DNA from: Diphasiastrum complanatum
Taxonomy: Eukaryota; Streptophyta; Lycopodiopsida; Lycopodiales; Lycopodiaceae
DNA: 64,000 nucleotides
Direction of reading: 5' to 3'
Assembly (NCBI GenBank): GCA_029204225.1
Contig: CM055111.1
Coordinates: 11,173,999 to 11,237,998, forward strand
Of this stretch, positions 53,428 to 63,264 are shown one piece after another. The notes below the pieces were generated by a model. It did not search any database. It saw only the letters and a program-made list of their open reading frames with translations, and was not told where the DNA came from. Within the stretch, counting starts at the first letter, position 1, and each line of letters begins with the position of its first letter. Both the position numbers and the translations under genes were made by a program.

Positions 53428-54156
53428 TCAGAAAATTCTTAGATCTTTAAGATTCGGCTTCTTACAAAATAGAGCCCCATAAGATGTTATGCCTCCAATG
53501 GGCTTACATGGCAATCTATTACACAAATAAGTTGCACAAATAATAGCCTCTCCCCAAAAAGACTTAGGTAGAGATGAATCTAGCCTTAAAGCCTTTGCAC
53601 ACTCACAAAGTGTTCTATTCATTCTCTCGGCTATACCATTTTGTTGAGGACTATAAGTACATGTAAACTCTCTTTTAATGCCATTGGATTTACATAACTC
53701 TATCATCTTGGTGGAGATATACTCTCCACCATTATCACTCCTCAATACTTTAATTCTAGCATCAAGTTGATTCTCAACTAGAGTTTTGAACTTAACAAAA
53801 GCTTCAAACACTTTACTTTTGGAATCCAAAAGTTCAATCCAAGTGTACCTAGAGTAATCATCAATAAAAGATACATACATAGATGCACCTCCATTAGATT
53901 CTTGAGAAAAAGAGTGCACATCACTATGAATGAGATCTAATGCTTTTGTAGATCAAGTGAAAGAGTTAGCAAAAGGTAGCTTGTGTGTCTTTGAGAGGCT
54001 ACAAGCTTCACATCTTTTTCCACACTTTGAGAGTGTCTTTGGAAGGCCGAGAGCAAGATCCTTGGTGCATAGCATCTCCATTGATTTGAAGTTGGGATGG
54101 CCAAACCTCTTATGCCAAAGCTCCACTTGATTGAGCTCCTCCTTCATCATGTTCAC
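53428..54156 (-). pseudogene. Copia-1 integrase
   Basis: The zinc-binding HHCC module is intact (WHKRFGHPN, then CGKRCEACSLSK). The catalytic residues are visible: Asp in LIHSD, Asp in LRSDNGGEY, Glu in NGIAERMNR. A TGA (near 53953) splits the zinc module from the core, so the protein is broken although the core is well preserved. Confidence 0.92.
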
Positions 54157-54172
54157 ACTTCCAAGAAAAACA

Positions 54173-54574
54173 TTAGCATCTAGCTTGAAAAGTCTTCTTT
54201 GCTTGAATCCCTATACAATGCAAGTCATTCATCATTATGGAGCAAACACCTTGCTTAAAATGGACATCTAAATTATCATCCATCAATTGTCCTACACTTA
54301 ACAAATTCTTAGTGAGTGTAGGAACATAGAGTACATTATCAAGATCTACTCTTTTAGAGGATCCAAGACTTAAGGGAATAGTTCCCACTCCATCTATTCT
54401 ACATTCTTGATCACTTGCTATTAGAATAGACTTTTTACAACCTACAAAAGGTACAAGAATTGAGAAAAAATCCTTTTGGAATGTCATGTGGGAACTAGCC
54501 CCACTATCAATCCACCATGTGTCATTGGAGTAGCTCTTGGATGTTGATGTAGATGCCATCAAGGATGAATCCAC
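54173..54574 (-). pseudogene. Copia-1 protease
   Basis: Retroviral-type aspartic protease with TWWIDSGASSHMT (catalytic DSG) and VLYVPTLTKNLLSVGQL downstream. The frame ends before the integrase zinc module, a frameshift away from it. Confidence 0.9.
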
Positions 54575-54639
54575 TTCATCCTCATCTTCCTCAAGGGTGA
54601 GGTTGCCTTGTTTGCTCTCTCCTTGTGCATTCTTTTTCT

Positions 54640-55428
54640 TGTAACACTCGGTTGCAAAGTGCCCCTTCTTTCCACAAAAGAAGCACTTAAGTTTGGCTTG
54701 TTCTTCTTTCCACCTTTAGAGCTTGATGGTTGATCATCACTCTTGGTCTCCTTTTGTTGGATCTTCTTCTTGGACTTTGCCTTTCCTTTGCTTGAGAAGT
54801 TAGCCTTCTCATCACCTCCATGCAACTTTAAGGAACCAATCCTTTGCTTGACATGAAGGAATCTACTCTCCTCGGCCACAAGCACACTATGGAGCTTGTC
54901 AATAGAAGGTAGAGCATCTTGAATAGCAAAGATTTGTACGAGACTGGAGAACTCAACTCCAAGACCATTCAAAATGATTTGAACAAGTTCATCATCATGA
55001 ATACCCTCACGTATGATGAAAAGTTCTTTATTGAGAGACTTTATTCTCAAGACATTCTCTTGAGCACTCTCATCACTCCCTCTAATGCTTTGAAGAACTT
55101 TATTTCTTAACATAAGCACTCTAGAGGTATTTTTGGATTCATAAATCCCTTTTAAATAGTCCCATGCCTCTTTGGCCGAGGTACAAGATGCCACTTCTTT
55201 TAGAAATTCATTACTAACATTCATTTTTAGGCAATTTAATGCTAGTCTAGCTCTCTTTTTGTACCTCACTAGATCTTGCCCTCCTTGAGGTTCTTCTTCC
55301 TCTCCTATGACAAGATCATACATATCTTGGAGCACTAATAGTGACTCCATTCTTACTTTCCAAGTTGAATGATTATTAGAATTTAGCCTTTCACTAGCCT
55401 CAAGAAGATAGGCTCCAATTGAACCCAT
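54640..55428 (-). pseudogene. Copia-1 Gag
   Basis: Begins MGSIGAYLLEASERLNSNN (ATG at 55428) and carries UBN2-type Gag features (LLVLQDMYDLVIGEEEEP, AWDYLKGIYESKNTSRVLML). A CCHC zinc knuckle (CFFCGKKGHFATEC, about 54645-54690) is present but in a different frame after a frameshift near 54700. Confidence 0.9.
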
Positions 55429-56038
55429 TCTAACCAGTAACAAGTACAACAAATGTACTATTCAAAGGCTCTCCCTTCTCTCTTTCTCAGAATTCAGCTA
55501 TAATGCTACTCTCTTGAATCTCACAAGACTCAAGAAGCAAGATCTATAATGATCTTAAACTCAAAAAGACTTGGGAAAATGAATTCTTCACAATCTATTC
55601 AATTGAGGAGCTTGGATTTGACTCTTGGAAGTGCCAATGCCTTCCTATGGTGTTTAGAATGGATTTTAGCTTTACTCTTGAACTAAAAACATAAGCCTCA
55701 AACTCACTCTCAATGATTTGGAGGTTTAATAAACTTCTAACACCATTCAACATCAAATCTATAATGGAAACAATGGATTTTTACAAGCACATCACTAGTT
55801 TCACTCTTCACAACTTGTTTTGAGGCTCAAATATTGAAATAACAAAAAGTTTTGGTGAAAGTACAACTCCAGCAGCCTCTCACACGTGTAAGAAGTACAT
55901 CTGAACTTTACACACTAATCTGAACCTCAACATCACAAGTAAACTATAAGTAAAGGTCGCCCTCCTTCAAAATGAATCTAGCATCAATGCTTTCACCAAA
56001 ATGAAGATATTTGGATCATCAACTAACATCTTTGATTT

Positions 56039-56051
56039 GGCTCTAATACCA
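56039..56051 (-). other. Copia-1 primer-binding site
   Basis: The minus strand reads TGGTATTAGAGCC directly after the 5' LTR. It matches the iMet tRNA-type PBS with one substitution. Confidence 0.88.
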
Positions 56052-56739
56052 TGCCGAATTTCAGAGATTAAGGACTGAATTTGATTTACAAATGATCACA
56101 AAGAGTGATTGTAGCTTGGGATCTTGATCTATATCAAGACTAGCTTCCAAATCTAGCTTCTACTTGACAATCTTTGTGATTCCAAGCAAGAACAATCAAG
56201 AAATGATGATCCACGGCTTCACACGTGTGAAATACAGCTACGTGTGAAGTACAGCTACTGGAGGGCCTGATAATAGAAAAATAGTTTACTTATGATTTAC
56301 TAAGCATTCATCCACAAAAAAAGTGCTAAAGAGAGTGAAAACACCAAGATTGCTTCACAAACCAATGTTTCTCATCATTAGGTTCACAATGGATCCATCA
56401 TGGATCAAGTACACAATCACCATCATCTCTCTCTAAGCTGCATCCAGCACATGTGGGACAGCTCATTGTACTTATCCATATCCACTTTGGATAAGATCTA
56501 TCTTTCTTTTTTGCACATCATCCATTGGTGGTTTGTGTTGACCTTCTAGATTCCTACAATCTGGGACCTAACTCCTATAATTTAGGAGATGTCATATTTG
56601 ACTCAAATGAAAGCTAATCAAAATGGATTTGAATATTACAAGTGTCATTTCACACGTGTGGACAGGTCATCACACGTGTGAATCCACATAGATGTCAAAT
56701 ACATCAAAAAAAACATGTGAAAATTGCTAAATTCTAACA
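56052..56739 (-). repeat. Copia-1 5' LTR
   Basis: 688 bases, ends TGCC...AACA. It contains CACACGTGTG palindromes at 56220-56229, 56651-56660 and 56671-56680, and an extra tandem copy of an ACGTGTGAAGTACAGCTAC-like segment near 56225-56262 that the left LTR lacks. Confidence 0.95.
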
Positions 56740-57205
56740 AAAGGTTCCAAAGAGTGCTTGAATTTTTCAGCCTTTGCTAAAACATCAAATTGAAAAGGTT
56801 TCGCATGAAACTTTTCACTAATGCATCCATTATATGCATCAACTTGCGGCGACTTGAAAAAAGAAGATTGTTTCAACTCTGCTCAATGTATTGTTGTTGA
56901 GAGATTCTCGATGAACTATGGGCTGCAAAGTTGATCTGTCCACTAGAAGTTGATGGCAGTCCCTTCTCTTCATGATTAGATGGCAAAACTAAATCTAAAA
57001 ATATTTCAACATATGGATCATGAGGGAAGTCCCCTTTAATGACATAAGTGGGCGCAACATCATAGGAGGTCTTTTCATCAAAATGAACATCACGACTCAC
57101 CATGATTTTATTAGTATCCATATTAAACAACCTATAGCCCTTGCTTTCACTACTATAGCCAACAAATATGCATTAACTCCTTTATCATCAAGCTTGGTTC
57201 TTAGT

Positions 57206-57980
57206 TTATCGGGAATGAAAGCATAAGCCGTGCAACCAAAGATGCGTTAAGTGAGAAAGAGTAGGCTTCTTACCATAACAAACTTCATAAGGAGTTAATA
57301 CCTTCAAGGCTTTAGTAGGACACCGATTACTAATGTAAGCCACCATTATAACCGCTTCAACCCAAAGCTTGTGAAGTAGGCCTTGAGCATGCATCGAGCC
57401 ATCTCCATAATAGTGCGATTCTTTCTTTCAGCAACACCATTTTGTTAAGATATGTAAGGGGTTGTCATTTGATGATGGCTACCTTTGCTTTGAAGATAAG
57501 TACCAAACGTATTCTTTATATATTCCCCTCCTCGGTCGGTACGTAAGATCTTCAAAGAGTGCCCAAACTGGTTTTCTATCATTGCTAGAAAATCCTTAAA
57601 GCGTTGAAAAACTTCAGATTTTGCCTTCTTAGGATAAATCCATGTGAATCTTGAAAGGTCATCAATAAAAGTAACAAAGTACTTACACTTCCAATGGATT
57701 CGGTCCTCATTAGACCACATACATCACTATGAACCAAATCAAATTTGCCATCAACTCTAATAGTTCCATCAATTGGAAAAGCTTGCCTTTGAAATTTTCC
57801 AAGTATGCATCCTTCGCATACATGTCCTTCGGGATGCTCAATATTAGGAATGTCTTTAACCATATTGAATCTCTTCAACATCTTCAAGCTAGCAAAGTTA
57901 AGATGTCCAAACCTAGCATGCCATAATTCAGCCAACTCCAAAGAATGTGAACTTGATGCAACAAGACAAAAAGATGATGA
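57206..57980 (-). pseudogene. Copia-2 integrase
   Basis: Zinc module LWHARFGHLNFASLKMLKR with HVCEGCILGK (HHCC complete), first catalytic Asp in LVHSDVCG, second in LRTDRGGEY (near 57535). The catalytic Glu motif (NGVAERKNR, near 57430) lies just past a stop (TAA in YIS*QNG). Several frameshifts break the core. Confidence 0.92.
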
Positions 57981-58042
57981 AGCTCTTTGCTCATAGGTAT
58001 CCATAAGGAACAATCCACCACGTAATGTTCCCGAAGCAATGA

Positions 58043-58560
58043 TCATAAGAGATCTCTTTGGGTCTTTGTAAGACATTTGTCTTCTTTGAATTCCACAACC
58101 AATCCTTGGTTCATAATTGTAGACACCGAAATGAGATTTTTTTTTATTTTTGGAACATAAAGTACATTACAAATGTACTTCTCCTCACCATTGGGTAAGA
58201 TAATGGGGATCACTCCAATACCTTTGATAGGATAAGAGGTGTTATCAACACCTTGAACTTTGCTTCCATCATGCACTTTTACAAGCTTTGTGAAGACTTC
58301 TTTGTTATAAGTCATATGGCATGTGGCACCGCTATCAATCACCCAATCAATAGATGAAAAAACAACTTGTAAAGCTGAAGATGAGCTATTTTCTGTTGAA
58401 AAACCAGCAAGATTTGAAGTGGCAGAAATCTCGTCTTTAGGAGAGATGAGATTATTAGTGACAAAAGCATAATCGTTATTGAAAAGATTATCCTCCTTTT
58501 TAAACTGTTGTTCCAAAGTAATGATTGCGGTACTTGTATCGTTACCTTTCTCTTTTTCCT
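58043..58560 (-). pseudogene. Copia-2 protease region
   Basis: Contains DWVIDSGATCHMT with the catalytic DSG (near 58320-58350), then SYPIKGIGVIPIILPNGEEK and LYVPKIKKNLISVSTI. It is in the same frame as the upstream Gag C-terminal part. Confidence 0.92.
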
Positions 58561-59401
58561 TTGCAAGCCTCTTCCTACATTCTTTCATGTGATGCCCAAA
58601 CTTCTTGCAATAGTGGCACTTACCCTTCTTCTTGGAGCCTTGATCTTGAGCTTCCTTAGATTTTTTATCATCTTTGGAAGTGTTGAAAGAAGGCTTCCCT
58701 TTCCACTTGCCTTTGCCTTTGCCTTTTGCAAAGAAAGCTTGAGCTTCTTGTTCACCAAAGTTGATCCTTGTTTGCTCTTCTTGAAGAAGTAAGCCAACAA
58801 GTTCGTTGAGGGAGATTTGTTGTCCCCTAAGAGAAATGCTTAATGATGACACAAATGGAAGGTAAAAATTAGGAAGAGAGTTGAGAGTAATAGATACAAA
58901 TTCTGAGTTCTCAATCACCTCATCAATACTAAGAAGCTCTTCTCAAAGATCCTTGATCTTCGTCAAGTGGTTTTTAAGCAAATCACCTTCTTGCATCTTC
59001 GAGATAGAAAGTTGATTTCGAAGATATACCACTTTTGCCTCATTCTTTACTTGAAACATCTTGGCAAGAGTCTCCCAAGCAGTTTTGGAAGTCTTGCATG
59101 ATCTAATATGAGGAAGGATAGATCTCTTCACTGATAGTGCAATGACAAAATGTGCTTGTGCATCTCGTCGATCCCACTTCTTTTGCTCATCGGAAGACAC
59201 CTCCGTAGTTGATGAAGTAGTTGTTCTAGATGGTGTAATAGGCGCCAAGGTAGGCGGCCTCTCTTCGTGACCATTAACTACTTCACACAAACCTTTAGCA
59301 ATTGAAAGGTTCTTTATCATGTAGCACCACAAGGAATAGTTTGTGCCATCCAGCCTATCTTCAGTATATAAAGAACCAATAGACTCCGATTCTTTAGCCA
59401 T
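58561..59401 (-). pseudogene. Copia-2 Gag
   Basis: Starts at the ATG at 59401 (MAKESESIGSLYTEDRLDGT), an in-frame Met 17 codons upstream being less likely. UBN2-type features: NYSLWCYMIKNLSIAKGL, AWETLAKMFQVKNEAKVVYL. A frameshift near 58930 separates the C-terminal half, which has the CCHC knuckle CHYCKKFGHHMKEC (about 58575-58620) after a Lys/Gly-rich linker. Confidence 0.92.
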
Positions 59402-59965
59402 AACAGAAAAATCAGCTTGTAGTATGATAGGAAATAAGACTTTCCAAGACAAAAACTACTCAAAGGGCATCAACCTCAAAGCTGAAATTATGAGCACAAT
59501 AGATTGCAATACTCCACATGCAATTTGCTCAACAAGTAATGAAATAGGTGGCTGATTTCTGCACAAAAAACAGAATGCTCACAAATATGTAGACTTCAAA
59601 TGAAGCCAAAACCAAAACCAGAAATTTGTGACTAAAAAGAGTGCACACTATGTGCATATAGAGCTGATGGTAGCGCCCTACTCCAAGCTCACCAACAGGG
59701 AAATTTCAGCAAGAAATGTGTCCAAAACACATGTACCTTCATTTAAGAAGTAAATCTGAAATTTTCAGCATGTAATTGAGTCAAAATCACATGCAATTGG
59801 TTTGAGCATGGGCGCCCTACTGCTAGCTCTCAAATAGGTGAAGGTGCCCTTCAATTTCCTGCAAAAAAGTGATTAGAAGATGAACAGATTCTACTATTGC
59901 AAAGTATCTTGATGATTTTCTGCAACCAAAAAGGGAAGAAGATAGCTTCCTAATGGGCGCCCTCC

Positions 59966-61099
59966 TGTTATAGAATTGAAAATAGAGATAGAAAGGATCG
60001 TTAAATCGAGGTTTACCAACCTAGGAATCCTAGATGGTCTTCTACAACTCAAAAAAGATCAAATTCAGCAACATGCAAGCAAATACAGTGACATGCAATC
60101 AACATGCAAGCAATTGTAGTGACATGCAATCAACATGCAAGCAAATACAGTGACATGCAATCAACATGCAAGCAACTGTGGAAACATGCAAGCAATCTGA
60201 AGAAATCTAGAGGCATGCATGCAACATGCATGGACTAGTACTTGCACATGCAAATGGAAATTGATAGCAAATTGTAATTTTGTCGACATGCAATGAATAG
60301 ATCAAACTTTCGAAGTAATCGGATCTGCTGGCTATGGAGGGCAGCGAGCAAGATGAAGAGGATGCGAGCAGAAATTTGCATGAAACTTCCGTCCAAAACT
60401 CGCTACACAAACTAAAATGATAGTATATGCTGTAAGGAGCATTCTAACATCATTAATCCTGGAAATTGCTCCTCCAATTGGGTCGATTGGATAACGAATG
60501 CTTGCTGTCCATGAATTTCCAGCAAGAAGAACTATACACTAGCAAGAATACAAAGCAATAAATCAGATCCAACAAGACACCAATCTAGGATACCATTACA
60601 CTAGCATTAATCAGCAAGGGATTCTACCACAAAAAACAAATCACAAGAGCATATGTGAGAAGAAATCTCTCTCTCCTATAGTGCGCCCATCTAGGAGGAG
60701 GAGGTATCATTTATAGATTGGAAACAAATGATATGTGATGTACATGACTTCCAAGTGTCAAAAGTAGGTGAAATAGGTGTCCCACATGCTAAGCATGCAC
60801 TTTCTCTCTTCATGCAATGATTTGCCTTGGTCCACAAGTTTCCTATATATGAAAAATGCGCCCTCCTACAACATAAGAAAATTCATGTAGTTCCAACATA
60901 TAGTTGGTAGCATGTAAATTACCCCCTAGGGTCCCATGTACAACTTATGGGCCTACTCAAGGTTTTAAAACCTTTACAATAAATTTTTATAATGTTTACA
61001 AACTTGGTAAGCCTATTTAAACTTTGAGAGAATCAACACAAATTAATATTGCATGGCACTAAAATACATGGTGAAATTGATCAAACTTAAACCATAACA
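59966..61099 (-). repeat. Copia-3 3' LTR with internal 31-bp tandem repeats
   Basis: Matches 63266-64000 with scattered substitutions and small indels. Three 31-base units start at 60071, 60102 and 60133 (ACATGCAAGCA...GTGACATGCAATCA), plus a partial fourth to about 60200. The same array occurs in the right LTR from 63371. Confidence 0.95.
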
Positions 61100-61107
61100 G
61101 CTCCCTC

Positions 61108-62889
61108 CTAAGTTTGGTCAATTTTACATACTCCAAGCTTCTTCCTATGACGATGAAATAATTTTGCATGGAGTGGCTTTATAAGAATATCTGCAACCAT
61201 GTTACTTGAGTCAATGAAGATAGGGGAGATAATCTTCTTCTTGACTAGATCTCTCAAATGATGATACTTGATATGAATATGTTTGGTCCTCCCATAAAAT
61301 ACGGCGTCTTTTGAAAGTACAATAGCAGAAGTGTTGTCAATAAATAAAGAACTTGGGCCTTCATCAAGTTGATGTAGATGTTCAAGCATGAATCGCAACC
61401 AAACTACTTCATTAGAAACTCTTGAGGCTACGATATATTCCGCTTCGCAAGAGGATTGAGCAACGAGAGATTGCTTCTTGCATATCCATGTGATGGCTGC
61501 CCCTGAAAGTATACTACATCCTCCTATAATGCTTTTATAATCATCCACATTAGAAGCCCAACTGGCATCATTGTATGAAGCAAGTGATAGACCATATTGT
61601 TTAGAGAAAACAAGTCCATAATCGGAAGTAGCTTTCAAATATTGTAAAACATATTTAGCATGCTTCCAATGAATAACACCAGGATTAGTAGCAAACTGAC
61701 TAAGAGTATGAACTGCATAGGCAATATCAGGCCGTGTCCAAGTAGTGAGATACATTAAAGATCCAATCAAATTATGATAAGGAATCTTGGACATTTCTTC
61801 ATGTTCCTCTTCAGTCTTCGCTCCATCTTCCTTGGATAATTTGACTCCAGGTAGCATAGGAATGTCTTTGCCTTTGCACTCCAGCATATTGTAGTCCTTC
61901 AAGATCTTCAAAACATAATGTTGTTGATGAAGTGCAATGGTGCCTTTTACCCTGTCATGATTTGCCTCTCCAAGGTCCGAAACATCAAAGATAGAGCCAA
62001 TTAACTTCTTACAATGATTGATGAAAGGAGTAGAATTTCCTATCAACAATGAATCATCAACATAGACTGTCAACAATACATAATACTCATTCACCCTTTT
62101 GAAATAAACATTACCATCAGGAATGAATGGTATGAACCCCAATGCTCTTAGGACTTGATCTATCTTCATATTCCATTGCCTAGCAGATTGCCTTAAACCA
62201 TATATACTTTTTAAAAGTAAGCAAACCCAACTAGGATGATGTCTACTCACTGAGCAGTAGTTCCAGAATCTCACAACTTCGGAAGTATTATCATTAAAAC
62301 AATCTTCTACACAAACAAAAGCAGCAGCTAGAGTGTTTTCCTCTTTGCTTGAGTTAGAAGAAAGTTGTTCCTCTTGACAAACATTGGCTTTGCTATTGTT
62401 AGGCCTAGAATAGCATTTGAAAGATGAATGACCAGTTTTGCCACAATGTCTACAAGCCACTCTAGGATTAGCCCAACATTTATCAAGAGTATGTCCTGGC
62501 TTTTTACAATAGTTGCAAAAAGATTTCTTTGACTTAGGCTCAGATGATTCCACTTTGGAATCTTTATTGTTTGGATCTTGCATGCTAGTAGCTTGAAACT
62601 GGTTTCCGCATCCTTTTGCCTTGCCCTTTCCTTTCTTCGCATATAAAGCTCTCGCTTCTCCTTGAGAAGATGAACTTCCTTGCCGCATGAGATACTCCTC
62701 TCGAAGGCTATGAATGGCCTCTTCAAAGGATTTACTGTAAGAACAGGTCGCATGTAGATGTAGGAGGGTGGTAGTGCTCGCAGCAGGTACGTAAGTTTCT
62801 CCTCCTTGGGAGTATTCTACCTGAACTTTGTAGAGCACTAAACAAAGATTGTAACTTGAAAAGAAAAGTATCACAATCTGAAATTCCAT
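61108..62889 (-). pseudogene. Copia-3 Gag-RT/RNase H fusion frame, 593 codons
   Basis: One long open frame. Its N-terminal part holds two CCHC-like knuckles (FCNYCKKPGHTLDKC and CRHCGKTGHSSFKC) from Gag. Near 62235-62290 it passes directly into the RT middle: LLKSIYGLRQSARQWN, then TVYVDDSLLIGNS with the catalytic YVDD, then GSLMYLTTWTRPDIAYAVH. The RNase H domain follows with YNDASWASN, SSCEAEYIVAS, FIDNTSAIVLSK and RTKHIHIKYHHLRD, so its catalytic residues look complete. Protease, integrase and the RT fingers are gone. The LGIE-type motif after SDLGE is also lost in a short deletion. The N-terminal 30-40 residues run over a frameshift from the true Gag. RT activity is unlikely. Confidence 0.9.
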
Positions 62890-63251
62890 CCCACTTTAAA
62901 CTAGTAAGTTGCTCAAACATATATAAGATTTGAGTTTGTGATTTGGACTCAAAACTTCGAGCAAGTTCATCCCACATCTCCTTTGTTGTAGCAGAATCGG
63001 CAACAATGAGAAAGATATCTTCCGAAACGGTTTGGGAAATAATTACTTCAGCTTTCGAATCCATGCAACCAGGCGTGAAGATCTTTTAAATCTTCTTCAT
63101 AAGCTGTTGTGTTTATTACATCAGGTACATGCGGTTTGGGAATGGTCCCATCAACATAAGGCCACAGCTTCTCAACTTGCAGGATCAGTCGAGTCTTTGA
63201 TCTCTATGCAGGATAGTTGGATCCATCTAGGATCGTTGTCTTTGAAGCCAT
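62732..63251 (-). pseudogene. Copia-3 Gag N-terminal part
   Basis: ATG at 63251 (MASKTTILDGSNYPA) is followed by a TAG where family members usually have Trp (NYxxW). The frame then reads KLWPYVDGTIPKPHVPDVIN and shifts near 63065 into SKAEVIISQTVSEDIFLIVA and ATTKEMWDELARSFESKSQT, typical UBN2 Gag. It overlaps the 593-codon frame in another phase. Confidence 0.9.
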
Positions 63252-63252
63252 A

Positions 63253-63264
63253 GCTCTGATACCA
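63253..63264 (-). other. Copia-3 primer-binding site
   Basis: The minus strand reads TGGTATCAGAGC, matching the initiator-Met tRNA-type PBS, one base inside the 5' LTR. Confidence 0.92.

Larger units (their letters stand above)
51403..56739 (-). mobile_element. Copia-1: LTR retrotransposon with two LTRs and 5-bp TSD, pol internally deleted
   Basis: Minus-strand element. LTRs are 51403-52069 and 56052-56739, with ends TG...CA and TSD AAAGG. The PBS complement is at 56039-56051 (minus TGGTATTAGAGCC, one T different from the usual TGGTATCAGAGC). The polypurine tract on the minus strand (AAATTGAGGAG, 52070-52080) precedes the 3' LTR. Domains in order: Gag, protease, integrase, a partial RT, RNase H tail. 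Frameshifts, stops and a deletion of the RT-RNase H middle make it non-autonomous. The LTRs differ by scattered substitutions plus small indels, so insertion is fairly recent compared with the other relics here. Confidence 0.95.
50626..56870 (-). pseudogene. Unidentified open frame of about 300 codons, split by Copia-1
   Basis: Two minus-strand segments, 56870-56745 and 51402-50626, read in one frame once Copia-1 and one copy of its 5-bp target duplication are set aside. Only one in-frame TAG (51157-51159) interrupts about 300 codons. The N-terminal part contains SEKFHAKPFQFDV; the middle is Ser/Asp-rich (SSHTSSRDSFDDAINDASL); the C-terminal half looks globular (VPLVDCFGSTLTLHHDAG, FPYGEKFFRMMWEPMMDYKS, FRPIAEFMLVPYFGW). 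I do not recognise the family. Upstream it directly abuts the Copia-2 integrase-hinge frame, which ends at a stop near 56873 where reverse transcriptase would be expected. It could be a host gene piece captured by or fused to Copia-2, or an exon region truncated by it. Confidence 0.5.
56873..59965 (-). mobile_element. Copia-2: partial element (leader, Gag, protease, integrase), no RT
   Basis: Minus-strand domains in order: Gag, protease, integrase, hinge. The hinge frame (MVSRDVHFDEKTSYDV, STSSGQINFAAHSSS) stops near 56873, and in place of reverse transcriptase comes the unidentified frame described at 50626-56870. The stretch 59460-59965 is its leader or LTR and contains the recurring motif GGCGCCCT; Copia-3 has inserted at 59965/59966. 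I found no 3' LTR near 50400-50620. It is older than Copia-1, which sits in the sequence next to it, and than Copia-3. Confidence 0.88.

Noticed and set aside
60071-60200. Centromeric-type satellite suggested by 31-bp repeats
   Set aside because: The same array is inside both LTRs of Copia-3, so it is an LTR feature.
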